Assembly: GCF_015207105.1 (NCBI RefSeq)
Contig: NZ_JADEXO010000068.1
Location: 1-33,425 of the forward strand
Length of the DNA: 33,425 bases
Reading direction: 5' to 3'
From: a cf. Phormidesmis sp. LEGE 11477
GTDB lineage: Bacteria > Cyanobacteriota > Cyanobacteriia > Phormidesmidales > Phormidesmidaceae
In this document: positions 17,271 to 25,412 of the stretch, in pieces
How positions within the stretch are numbered: the first letter of the stretch is position 1
Layout of the letters: the number at the start of each line of letters is the position of its first letter
Translations under genes and position numbers: made by a program
Notes under the pieces: generated by a model
What the model saw: the letters and a program-made list of their open reading frames with translations, nothing else
What the model was told of the DNA's origin: nothing
The model's database searches: none

Positions 17271-20200
17271 ATGTCGAATCAAAAGCTAGTTTTCCTGTTT
17301 GCTACTTCGCTCACTCTAGCGCTCTGCGTGACGCCTGCAACCGCCGAGCTTCGTAGTTTTAGTGAAAGTCATTCAACCGTAGTCGCTGGGCTAGTCAGCC
17401 AGTCCAGCGCAGACGCTCAGTTTCAGGCAGGGGAAGACGCGCTAGCCCTAGGTCAATATGAAGCGAGCATTCAAATCTGGGAGAGGGCGCTAGCGGCGTA
17501 TCGAGCCAGCGGAGAGCAAGAAGAAGAAGCCATCGTTCTTAATCGGATTGCGATCACCCACAGCTACTTGCGCCAGTATCCCGAGGCCATACAGCGGCAT
17601 GAAGAAAGTTTGGCGATCGCTCGCCGCCTTAACCAACAAGAAGAGATTGCCAACGCCCTAGACGGCATCGGCATTACCTACGCCTTTCAAAACAAGCCTG
17701 TAGAAGCGCTGGCGGCGTTAGAAGAAAGTCTTGCTATTAACCGCAGCATTGCCAATTGTCAGGGCGAAGCGGATAATCTAGACCACTTGGGCAGTCTGCA
17801 AGTCACCCAAAACAATCTGTCAGAAGCACTCTCGTACTACACCCAAAGCCTAGCGCTTAGCCAGGACATTGACTACAAGATGGGTCAGGCTAGATCGCTA
17901 GCAAACGTAGGATACGTACAGTATCAGTGGGAAGACTACACACAGGCGTTAGAGACTTATCAGCGTGAGCTAGCGATTAGAGAAGCGCTAGGTAACCCGG
18001 TTACTATATTCACTGCGACCAAGCGGGTAGGCGCAGCCCTCTTCCAGCTAGAGCGCTACGAAGATGCGATCGCAATCTATGAGCAAGGGCTCGCGATCGC
18101 CCAACAGATAAACGACGCCGATAAAGAATTAGACATCCTCCGGCTAATGGGCGATACGAGTAAGTCTGTAAATCGCTACGAAGATGCGATCACCTACTAC
18201 ACATGGGGATTGAACAAAGCCAAAAGTCTGGAAGACAGGCAATCAGAAGCCGACTTTGGTCTATCTGTTGGAAACATTCAGGCGGCTCTAGGTAAACACG
18301 AAAGCGCTATTGACACTTATCTTGAAAGTCTGGCGCTCTACCGTGAAATCGATAGGAAAAGCAGTGAGGCGATCGCGCTTAGAAACGTCGGTCTTTCATC
18401 TGAATCACTAGAGAACTATCAGGCGGCAATAGACTACTACCAACAGAGCTTAGCGATAGAAAAAACGCTTGAAAATACGGAAGGACAGGCACTTACCCTA
18501 GAGTATATCGGGGTCGCTTATCGGACGCTAGAAGATCATTCAGCAGCGCTTGATTACTTTGATCAGAGTTTGGCGATCGCGCGATCGCTAGCAGACCTGC
18601 ACAGCGCCGAACGGTTGCACAGACGAATGGGCTTTACGTACAACACTGTCAAGAACTACGAGAAAGCTACAGAGTCTTATCAGCAGAGCTTAGATCTCAA
18701 CCGCAGGATGTCTGACACGCGCTATGAATCGTATGTGCTGATGCTGCTAGGGATATCGTATGGCGATCGCGGTGAATACGATCAGGCCCTACGCTACTAC
18801 CGTCAAAGCGCCGACCTAAAAGACAATGCCGGAAAAAGAGATCTGCTTTATTCTATTAACGATACGCTCAAGCAGGCAAGAAGAACCTATCAAGATCAAA
18901 CAGACATAGACCCCAACTCAATCATCTCGGCGTACGAAGATGCTCTTTTTTTGCACAACAGCGCCGAGGTAAATATCGAAGAAGAAGAAGATTCGTACTT
19001 TATCGACAACTTAGAGGATATTACCAACAGACTGTTTCAGCTAAACTGGAACAAAGGCGATATCGATCGGGCAGTATACTACCTAGAGCAGTTGAGTACG
19101 CTTAGAGAAGAAGAAACCTCCGAACTGCTCTACTCGTTTGGGCAGGTAGAAGTGCTGTTAAGACTTGATTCAGCCGTGAGCGCGAATCAGACAAACGCTG
19201 CTATTACCGCCCATCTGAATAAACTACCTGCAAACGACACAGCGGCTAGACTTTCGCTGTTAAATATTCTGCGGCGAAAAGGCAGAGTCTTAGACGGCTT
19301 AGTCCTGCACTCGGCTAGGGGCACATCAGAGGCCGAAATCGAGGCAGATTTAGCAACTCTAGCAGAGATTAGAGAGATTAATACCCAGCTTGCTAATCTC
19401 TACTTTGGAGCCGCTGCTAATAGTCAGACAGATGCCGATGCCAAAGAAAAGCAAGCGCTAGAAACTAGGCTCACAAACTTGAACATCAGCCTTAGCAGAG
19501 TAGAAAATAGTTCTGCTCAGGCCCAAGCTGTTGCTCAGATGAAAGTCAGCTCTGTAGAAGCCGTTCGTAGTCTAATTCCTGCCAATGCAGCTTTGATAGA
19601 GCTAGTTAGCTACCAGCCCTACAATCTAGATGGGTTTTTAAGACGCGATAGAGACCCGGTTCGCTACGCGGCCTATGTACTAACGCGATCTGGAGCGATA
19701 CAGGCCGTAGATCTAGGTGAGCGGGCGGCCATCGATCAGCAAATTGCCGAATACAGGCAGGCGCTAAGGGCACGCTCCTCTCGGATTCAAACAATTTCTA
19801 GACAGCTAGACAAAACTTTGATGGCTCCGATTAGACCTCTGTTAGGAGAGAAAACACACTTAATCATTTCTCCTGACGGGCAGCTCAACGTGATGCCTTT
19901 TGATGCGCTGGTTGATGAGCAAGATCGCTATCTAATTGAATCTTATCAAATCAGCTACCTTACCTCAGGCCGCGATTTGCTAAAGCTGCAATTATCAACA
20001 GCTAGCGCCCGTTTGCCCGTCATCATCGCTAACCCAGACTATGCCAGCTCCGTAGAAAGTACGACAGAAGCCAATACAACAGAAGCCAATACAACAGAAG
20101 CAAGTACAATCACTACACAAGTAGCTAATCAGCGCTCAGCGGATGTAGAGGGTTTGATCTTTTCTGCGCTACCCGGAACGGCTGAAGAAGCGCGTGCGAT

Positions 20201-20870
20201 CGCCCCTCTCCTCCCCAATGCCACTATTCTCACGCAGCGCCAGGCTACCGAAAGCCAGCTGAAGCAGCTAGTCGCCCCTAGCATTCTCCACATCGCCACT
20301 CATGGATTTTTCCTTTCAGATACGACATTCGATGCGACCAGCGATGCCAACAGTCGCGGCAATCCAGGTGCCAGCCTAGAGGTGGTCGATACTGGGCTCG
20401 AAGCGGCGCTTATCCCCAATGATTATGAGATCGAGAATCCTCTGCTGCGCTCTGGCCTAGCCTTAGCGGGGGTGAACGTTCGCAGCAGCGGCGGCAGTAA
20501 TGTAACCGAAGACGGCATCTTCACCGCCCTCGAAGCGTCTAATCTCAATCTGCAAGGAACCCAGCTAGTCGTTCTTAGCGCCTGCGAAACTGGATTAGGT
20601 GCGACTAGCGACGGAGAAGGCGTGTATGGCCTGAGACGGGCATTTTCGATCGCCGGGGCCGAAAGTCAGCTAATGAGCCTGTGGCAAGTCGATGACATCG
20701 GCACTAGCGAGCTGATGCAAGTCTACTACGAGAATCTGATGAACAAGGGCCAAGGCCGCAGCGAAGCCCTACGAAACGCGCAGCTAGCGCTTCTAAATAC
20801 GGGCACTTACGCGCATCCGTACTACTGGTCTTCTTTTATCTTCTCAGGTGATTGGCGGGCGATCGAGTAA
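17271..20870 (+). CDS. Secreted TPR-CHAT protein 5 (LGN-type repeats)
   Basis: At 1199 residues this is the largest of the array. The signal peptide (hydrophobic LVFLFATSLTLALCV) is probably cut at ATA-EL. Residues about 60-520 hold eleven or more TPRs with an exact 40-residue period: the EESLAIARRL-type helix ends at 120, 160, 200 and so on to 480. A helical linker contains LRRKGRVLDG. The CHAT domain starts near 760 and carries H1011 (HIATHGFF) and C1105 (LSACETG), 94 residues apart. It ends with HPYYWSSFIFSGDWRAIE. Residues 931-945 are a threefold TTEAN/S repeat in a loop between NPDYASS and the next strand. It closely resembles protein 4 in layout, so the two probably arose by duplication. 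It is probably an exported cysteine peptidase with an unknown target. Confidence 0.93.
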   Translation: MSNQKLVFLFATSLTLALCVTPATAELRSFSESHSTVVAGLVSQSSADAQFQAGEDALALGQYEASIQIWERALAAYRASGEQEEEAIVLNRIAITHSYLRQYPEAIQRHEESLAIARRLNQQEEIANALDGIGITYAFQNKPVEALAALEESLAINRSIANCQGEADNLDHLGSLQVTQNNLSEALSYYTQSLALSQDIDYKMGQARSLANVGYVQYQWEDYTQALETYQRELAIREALGNPVTIFTATKRVGAALFQLERYEDAIAIYEQGLAIAQQINDADKELDILRLMGDTSKSVNRYEDAITYYTWGLNKAKSLEDRQSEADFGLSVGNIQAALGKHESAIDTYLESLALYREIDRKSSEAIALRNVGLSSESLENYQAAIDYYQQSLAIEKTLENTEGQALTLEYIGVAYRTLEDHSAALDYFDQSLAIARSLADLHSAERLHRRMGFTYNTVKNYEKATESYQQSLDLNRRMSDTRYESYVLMLLGISYGDRGEYDQALRYYRQSADLKDNAGKRDLLYSINDTLKQARRTYQDQTDIDPNSIISAYEDALFLHNSAEVNIEEEEDSYFIDNLEDITNRLFQLNWNKGDIDRAVYYLEQLSTLREEETSELLYSFGQVEVLLRLDSAVSANQTNAAITAHLNKLPANDTAARLSLLNILRRKGRVLDGLVLHSARGTSEAEIEADLATLAEIREINTQLANLYFGAAANSQTDADAKEKQALETRLTNLNISLSRVENSSAQAQAVAQMKVSSVEAVRSLIPANAALIELVSYQPYNLDGFLRRDRDPVRYAAYVLTRSGAIQAVDLGERAAIDQQIAEYRQALRARSSRIQTISRQLDKTLMAPIRPLLGEKTHLIISPDGQLNVMPFDALVDEQDRYLIESYQISYLTSGRDLLKLQLSTASARLPVIIANPDYASSVESTTEANTTEANTTEASTITTQVANQRSADVEGLIFSALPGTAEEARAIAPLLPNATILTQRQATESQLKQLVAPSILHIATHGFFLSDTTFDATSDANSRGNPGASLEVVDTGLEAALIPNDYEIENPLLRSGLALAGVNVRSSGGSNVTEDGIFTALEASNLNLQGTQLVVLSACETGLGATSDGEGVYGLRRAFSIAGAESQLMSLWQVDDIGTSELMQVYYENLMNKGQGRSEALRNAQLALLNTGTYAHPYYWSSFIFSGDWRAIE
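17448..18830 (+). repeat. 120-bp coding repeats (TPR array of CHAT protein 5)
   Basis: Eleven or more units of 120 bp encode 40-residue TPRs with no length variation over about 460 residues. DNA identity between units is lower than in the 126-bp array of CHAT protein 3. Confidence 0.75.
18573..18588. repeat. Back-to-back HIP1 octamers
   Basis: Two copies of GCGATCGC follow each other directly, inside the TPR part of CHAT protein 5. HIP1 is the abundant octameric palindrome of many cyanobacterial genomes and recurs across this window. Confidence 0.95.
20061..20105 (+). repeat. 15-bp tandem repeat, three copies, in CHAT protein 5
   Basis: The units are acgacagaagccaat, acaacagaagccaat and acaacagaagcaagt. 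They encode TTEAN, TTEAN and TTEAS, so the repeat is in frame. They lie in a variable loop of the CHAT domain where the paralogues have unrelated sequence of different length. Confidence 0.95.
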
Positions 20871-20876
20871 ATTTAG

Positions 20877-20933
20877 TAGCGCTAATGGCTGAAAATATCC
20901 ACTCGTCCAAGCTAGTCAAGGCATTAGCAGCTA
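20877..20933. terminator. Inverted repeat in convergent gap, possible terminator
   Basis: tagcgctaatg (20877-20887) pairs with cattagcagcta (20922-20933) over 11 bp with one bulged A. It lies between the convergent ends of CHAT protein 5 and the PepSY gene and overlaps the stop codon of the latter. The 34-nt loop and lack of a T tract make termination uncertain. Confidence 0.3.
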
Positions 20934-22367
20934 GCCCAGTATCTTTCTGAGGAAGGGAATGCGCGATCGCAAGAAGAAATCAAAAGCCAAAACGACCACT
21001 AACGACAGGCCAACTAGCGGAAAGAGAAATCCTAGGGCAGCGATCAATAACAGAGGAAAGCGCCACTGTTGTTGATAGCGTGGCATCGGTGGTGCGCCGA
21101 TCAGTCCTAGTCCTTGCGGTCTTCTGCGCCACCACAAAACGGTACCTGTGATAGAAAGCAAAATGGTGATTAAGGCGGCAAATAGCATTAAAAGCTGATT
21201 GGGTAGACCAAAGAATTTGCCCATATGGATAGAAATGCCTAGCTCGACGGCCCTGGGCACTAGGCCATAGTCTGGCCAGCCGACGCTTGCCAAGAGTTCG
21301 CCGCTGTATTGATCCATGTGCATCGTCACCTCTTGCCTAGGATCGTTTGGAAAGGCGGAGGCGGTGTATACGCCAGTTTCATCTTCGGGAAAGGCAATGT
21401 TGAATCCAGGAGGCGCGCCTTTGGCGATCGCGGTATCGACCACTTGGTTGAAAACAGTAGAGGCGCTATCGACGGCACTTGTACCCTCTACAACCAACGT
21501 TGCCTTTTGACTAGTAAGCGCAGGTGAAGACAGCGGCATTGGCATCTGCTCTGCGGCCCAAGGTACAAAAAGATCGCCTCGGTCATTGAGAGAACCGGTT
21601 AGGACTGTAGACTGCGGTACGTTATCCCACATTTTGTCAGGAAATCGGCTCCATACTTGCGCGAAGGTGTCTCCCCAAAAACCTGTCCAGGGCAGTCCCG
21701 TGAGCAATAGAAAGCCAATTAGGAGTACGCCATAGAATCCTGAGACTGCATGAAGATCGCGCCAGAAGATGCGTTTATTCTTACTCCATAGACGTGGGAT
21801 GAAAGTGCCTATCAGGGAGGCTTTTTGGCGCGGCAACCACATGTATACACCAGAGATCAGCAGAACCAAGGCCCAGCAAGCGGCAAGCTCGATCAGGTAG
21901 TCTCCCCAGTTGCCAATGAGCAAGTCACCGTGAATTTTTCGGGCGATCGCCTGCAAGTTTCGCTCTTCGTCTCGAATACCCAATACATTACCTGCATAAG
22001 GATTGACGAAGACTTCTAGCTTTTGTCCGGTTGGTTGCGTAACAAATACTTCGGCGCTGCGATTTTCTGCGGGATTGGGAATGAATTTAGTGACCGTTGC
22101 TTCTGGATAGGCAGCCTGAGCGGTTTGAACTTGTTCAGCGTACGGCAGCATAGAACCACCCGGCTGCACAAATAGGAGATTGGGATACATTGCGCTGTCT
22201 AGCTGTGGTTTGAACAGATAGATAATGCCGGTTGCGCCCAGCACTAGCATGAATGGAACCACAAATAGACCAGCGTAGAAGTGCCAGCGCCAGACCGTTT
22301 GATAAAAGCGATTTAGCGCGGAAGGCTCTGTATGTGTATTGACTGCATTCGGAGAAGAAACGCTCAT
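20931..22367 (-). CDS. PepSY-associated transmembrane protein (PiuB-like)
   Basis: This 478-residue membrane protein shows the PepSY_TM layout. The first TM helix is at about 31-53 (FYAGLFVVPFMLVLG, then TGIIYLF). A PepSY-type periplasmic segment follows (NPYAGNVLGIRDEER, then KIHGDLLIGNWGDYLIELA). Further TM helices lie at about 157-177 and about 217-238, with two or more near the C-terminus (LFAALITILLSITGTVLWW and LLLIAALGFLFPLVGLSLVV). Conserved His residues in the HFYAGLF and KIHGDLLIG motifs are typical. Family members are often iron-regulated and are linked to siderophore or ferric reductase functions; the reaction here is not known. I chose the ATG at 22367. A GTG at 22487 would add 40 residues without family features and run up to the neighbouring gene. 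Confidence 0.85.
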   Translation of the reverse strand: MSVSSPNAVNTHTEPSALNRFYQTVWRWHFYAGLFVVPFMLVLGATGIIYLFKPQLDSAMYPNLLFVQPGGSMLPYAEQVQTAQAAYPEATVTKFIPNPAENRSAEVFVTQPTGQKLEVFVNPYAGNVLGIRDEERNLQAIARKIHGDLLIGNWGDYLIELAACWALVLLISGVYMWLPRQKASLIGTFIPRLWSKNKRIFWRDLHAVSGFYGVLLIGFLLLTGLPWTGFWGDTFAQVWSRFPDKMWDNVPQSTVLTGSLNDRGDLFVPWAAEQMPMPLSSPALTSQKATLVVEGTSAVDSASTVFNQVVDTAIAKGAPPGFNIAFPEDETGVYTASAFPNDPRQEVTMHMDQYSGELLASVGWPDYGLVPRAVELGISIHMGKFFGLPNQLLMLFAALITILLSITGTVLWWRRRPQGLGLIGAPPMPRYQQQWRFPLLLIAALGFLFPLVGLSLVVVLAFDFFLRSRIPFLRKILG

Positions 22368-22486
22368 GCCTATGGCTTTTCTGTGATGAAAGTAAAAACA
22401 GAATTGCCTTTGAGTATGTTCGGGGCGATCGCAGGTGTCAAAAGACGCCCAGTCAAAGCTGAAAAATTCATTTAGAAGGGTTAACA

Positions 22487-23326
22487 CTATCTATCGAGAT
22501 TCCAGAAATTGGGTGATTTCTTAGCATAGGCAAGGATAGAGCAAGCGTCTGACCCAACTTGGTCAAGTGCCCACTGCCGCGTGCTAGCATCCCACTGAGG
22601 GCGAGGCGGCAGGGGAGTTCCCATTTTCTGAATCAAGCGCTTCAGCCAAGCTGGCGTAGCTCTATCAACCAGTTTTGCCCCCGGTAGACGACTCAGCTTT
22701 TTAAGCCGTTCACTCTCGATATATCTTTGAGCAGAGACGTTTTGAGGCGTCGCTGCACGAGATACCCGCGCAGTGGGATCAACGCCTAAAAAGCGATCGC
22801 ACTGCTCTAGCACTTGTTGAGAGTCTGCTTGAAAATCTTCTAAAAACAGCACCAGGATTTGCTGATCGGGAAAGTATTGGCGATATTCTTCCAGATTGCG
22901 GCTGTACAGCGTGCCTTCAATTAAAGGGTGAAACTCTCGCACTGCCTGACTAAAGTCTCTCGGAACCGGGTTTCTCTTGCTAATATGATGCAGCCAGGCA
23001 GACTCAATGCGACGTAGGGGATGCCGCACAATATAGATCAAGCGGACATGGGGTAGATGCTGAGCAATCAATGCTGGCGTTGTTGGATTTCGTTCGACAA
23101 GCGAATAGGCAACACTTGCTTCCCCTATCGCCGTTTTTCCGACGCTGCCTCTAAACAAAGAGGTATACCACGACCAGTTTTGATAGTTGGCGCTATTCGA
23201 GCAGAAGAAGTTAGGCTCTTTAACGCTGGTTAAAAAGATATCAGGATGCTGACGCAGCTCGTTCCAGAGGCTTGTCGATCCTGCCTTTGGCGCACCAATG
23301 ATCAGAAAGTTTGGCAGTTGAGTCAC
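22487..23326 (-). CDS. Sulfotransferase (Sulfotransfer_1 type)
   Basis: This 279-residue protein has both PAPS-binding elements. The 5'-phosphosulfate loop is GAPKAGSTSL (residues 11-20). The 3'-phosphate-binding segment is YIVRHPLRRIESAW (R101 to S109). KEPNFF (36-41) fits the catalytic or substrate region of heparan-sulfate-type sulfotransferases. The expected reaction is transfer of sulfate from PAPS to a hydroxyl or amine of a carbohydrate. The start codon is GTG, directly before MTQLPNFLIIGAPK; no strong Shine-Dalgarno is visible. It lies 108 bp downstream of a second, distantly related sulfotransferase and belongs to the glycan locus, so a polysaccharide acceptor is likely. Confidence 0.88.
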   Translation of the reverse strand: MTQLPNFLIIGAPKAGSTSLWNELRQHPDIFLTSVKEPNFFCSNSANYQNWSWYTSLFRGSVGKTAIGEASVAYSLVERNPTTPALIAQHLPHVRLIYIVRHPLRRIESAWLHHISKRNPVPRDFSQAVREFHPLIEGTLYSRNLEEYRQYFPDQQILVLFLEDFQADSQQVLEQCDRFLGVDPTARVSRAATPQNVSAQRYIESERLKKLSRLPGAKLVDRATPAWLKRLIQKMGTPLPPRPQWDASTRQWALDQVGSDACSILAYAKKSPNFWNLDR

Positions 23327-23434
23327 AGTTACTCTCGAACCTATTTCGTTAATACGAGTTTACATATCTACGAGAATCAGATAAGGGTCGTGGTCTAATC
23401 ATCGCACTGATACTTTAGACCGCTACCTGAGCGC

Positions 23435-24244
23435 CTAGCTGTGTAGCATCCATTCGTAGTCGGTGTTCTGAAGATGGGCTTCGACTTCGGCAAAATTTTG
23501 GATAATGTCCTTGAGAGGAAAGGGGTTTGTTCGACTGCATTCAATTGTGACTTCGCGGGGCGTAATTCCAACAAATTCGCACGCTTGCTGATACCCTTTG
23601 ACAGGGTCAGGGAGTATGTGGTCTTCATAGGTCAACCACAGCGTCCGCTCGGCAGTAAGTAGAGAGGCTAATTCGGCATATCTGCGATCGCGCTCGATAA
23701 AGCTGTCCAATAGAGCAACGCGATATCCCCCAAAACGGACGCAGTCTATGTCAATCGTGACTTGCTGTAGTAAAGCCGCAGCGCCTGCGGGCTGATGCCA
23801 TACCCCCCCTTTTTGTCGCCCTACCTCTTCAGAAACCTGCTGCCTGAGATAGTTTTGCCGCTTGAGAATAATGAAGTAGCCATAACCCATTTGCTTTAGA
23901 CTAGCGATGTAGCTTGAGCTGCTTGTGTTTAGCACCGGGGCGCTCAGGTGATAGGCTGGGTGACATTTAGTTTCAAAACCGTAGTAGCGCTTACCTGCAA
24001 GCGCCATCCGCAGGCGCAGTAGCAGCATTGGATCGCGGATGAAGCGAGCCTCGCGCAACTGTTTGCGAAACATCCGCTCAAAGACTTCCGCATCCCAAAA
24101 AATATCGGGGTGCTGCCCGAGCAAATCACAGAGGACCGAGCTACCGCAGCGTCCGTAATGCAGCATCGCAACTTGGCCGAGCGAGGGTTGAAACCTAGGC
24201 CGCTTCAACAGAGTGTCGAGCGAACCTTGAAAGAGGGCTAGCAT
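23435..24244 (-). CDS. Second sulfotransferase-like protein
   Basis: This 269-residue protein shows a PAPS loop variant, HYGRCGSSVL (G31-V37). A segment resembling the 3'-phosphate-binding site follows (ILKRQNYLRQQVS, R129 to S138). The remainder fits Stf0-like or other bacterial sulfotransferases (HPDIFWDAEVFERMF near the start, LTYEDHI further on) and not the heparan-sulfate type of the next gene. It probably sulfates a sugar or lipid-linked glycan intermediate. It starts at ATG, 57 bp after the end of the GT4 gene, in the same direction. The family match is less clear than for its neighbour. Confidence 0.7.
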   Translation of the reverse strand: MLALFQGSLDTLLKRPRFQPSLGQVAMLHYGRCGSSVLCDLLGQHPDIFWDAEVFERMFRKQLREARFIRDPMLLLRLRMALAGKRYYGFETKCHPAYHLSAPVLNTSSSSYIASLKQMGYGYFIILKRQNYLRQQVSEEVGRQKGGVWHQPAGAAALLQQVTIDIDCVRFGGYRVALLDSFIERDRRYAELASLLTAERTLWLTYEDHILPDPVKGYQQACEFVGITPREVTIECSRTNPFPLKDIIQNFAEVEAHLQNTDYEWMLHS

Positions 24245-24301
24245 ACCGTTAGTTTTCTACCTCTAGAGTTTTACAACAGTCGAACTTATGAGACAACAGA
24301 C

Positions 24302-25408
24302 TTAGCTCTCAAGCTTGTCGGCAAACGCTGTCACCGGATCAGGGCTGTAGCGTTCACGAATACGCTGAGCCGCTAACGCCCCCATTGCCTGCCAATCATG
24401 CCGACGAGACCAGGCTCTCTCTAGCGCCTTGGTAAGTGAGGCAACTGTTGGAGTCGCCAAAAATCCGGTGTCTCCTTCATCAACCCATTCAGGATTGCGG
24501 CCACAGTCGGTCACAATTGCCATGCGTCCGCACATCATGGCTTCAGCGGTTACCATTGGCATCCCTTCATAGCGAGAGGGTAAAAGCAGACCGTGACTAT
24601 GACGCCAGATTTCCAGGGGAGACGCAAAGCCGCCAAAGCGCACCTGAGACTGTAGTCCATACAGCGCAATGAGATCTTCTAGCTGGCGTTGATTGCCATG
24701 ATCTTGACCCCAAAAGGTGACTTCGATAGCGCGACCATGCCACTGAGGCTGTTTCAACACTTCCAAAATCAGATCCTGCCCTTTTTGCCAGCAGCCCAGC
24801 CGAGCCACGCAGGCCAAGCGCCAAGGCTGGGACGAGTCAGGCCAAGGTAGCGGCTCAGCTGGGCTAACCTTGAGAGGATTTTCTACCACCTGGGCCTGCG
24901 GTAGGGCAACGGCCAGGTGAACTTCTAAGAGGTCGCAATTTTCTTGTGAGACGAAATAACACTGCTGTGCGTTTTGATAGGTCTGCCGGTAGCGCTCTAA
25001 TGCCTCGCCCTCAATCCAGTCGCACGTACTGACGGAGTGAACCAGGGTGGCGAATGGAATGCCCATTTGACCGGCAACGCTGCCGATACTGACATCGTCG
25101 GTGTGAGAGCCTACAGAGATTAAAAAGAAGTCGGGTGAAAATTGCTGCAGCCACTGCTGATGACGCTTTTGCCAAGGCAGTTCGCCTGTTAGCTTGTTGC
25201 GTACCTGATCGATCGGACCGTAGCGCCAAAAGATATTGCTGCCGCGCGATCGCAAGTCTGCTAGCGGCGCAGGACATCGCCACTGCCGCTGAAAGTTGAT
25301 GCCGATAGTATGACCTCTTTGCTGGAGCAGCTGAGCCGCCGCTGACCAGAGATATTCACTGGCTCCCCAGGGAATGCCCGTTATCGCTGAGTAGAATCCA
25401 ATTCTCAT
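24302..25408 (-). CDS. GT4 family glycosyltransferase, copy B
   Basis: This 368-residue GT-B enzyme has the GT4 (Glycos_transf_1) donor site SRYEGMPMVTAEAM, giving the E281-x7-E289 motif, followed by DCGRNPEWVDEGDTGFL. The N-terminal acceptor domain begins MRIGFYSAITGIPWGASEYLW. It is a clear paralogue of the gene 4 nt upstream: the two share the GASEYLW start, the SHTDDVSI/YHTDDVSI region and the whole donor site. The expected role is retaining transfer of a sugar to a lipid-linked or polymer acceptor in the cytoplasm as part of glycan assembly. The sugar cannot be read from sequence. Confidence 0.88.
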   Translation of the reverse strand: MRIGFYSAITGIPWGASEYLWSAAAQLLQQRGHTIGINFQRQWRCPAPLADLRSRGSNIFWRYGPIDQVRNKLTGELPWQKRHQQWLQQFSPDFFLISVGSHTDDVSIGSVAGQMGIPFATLVHSVSTCDWIEGEALERYRQTYQNAQQCYFVSQENCDLLEVHLAVALPQAQVVENPLKVSPAEPLPWPDSSQPWRLACVARLGCWQKGQDLILEVLKQPQWHGRAIEVTFWGQDHGNQRQLEDLIALYGLQSQVRFGGFASPLEIWRHSHGLLLPSRYEGMPMVTAEAMMCGRMAIVTDCGRNPEWVDEGDTGFLATPTVASLTKALERAWSRRHDWQAMGALAAQRIRERYSPDPVTAFADKLES

Positions 25409-25412
25409 AGTT

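Noticed and set aside
18065-18105. Dense HIP1 octamers, considered as a possible regulatory or CRISPR-like repeat
   Set aside because: HIP1 is a genome-wide cyanobacterial octamer; there is no regular spacing and no spacers.
22368-22487. 40-residue N-terminal extension of the PepSY protein from GTG 22487
   Set aside because: The extension lacks family features, and the PepSY_TM start is normally just before the first helix, as with ATG 22367.
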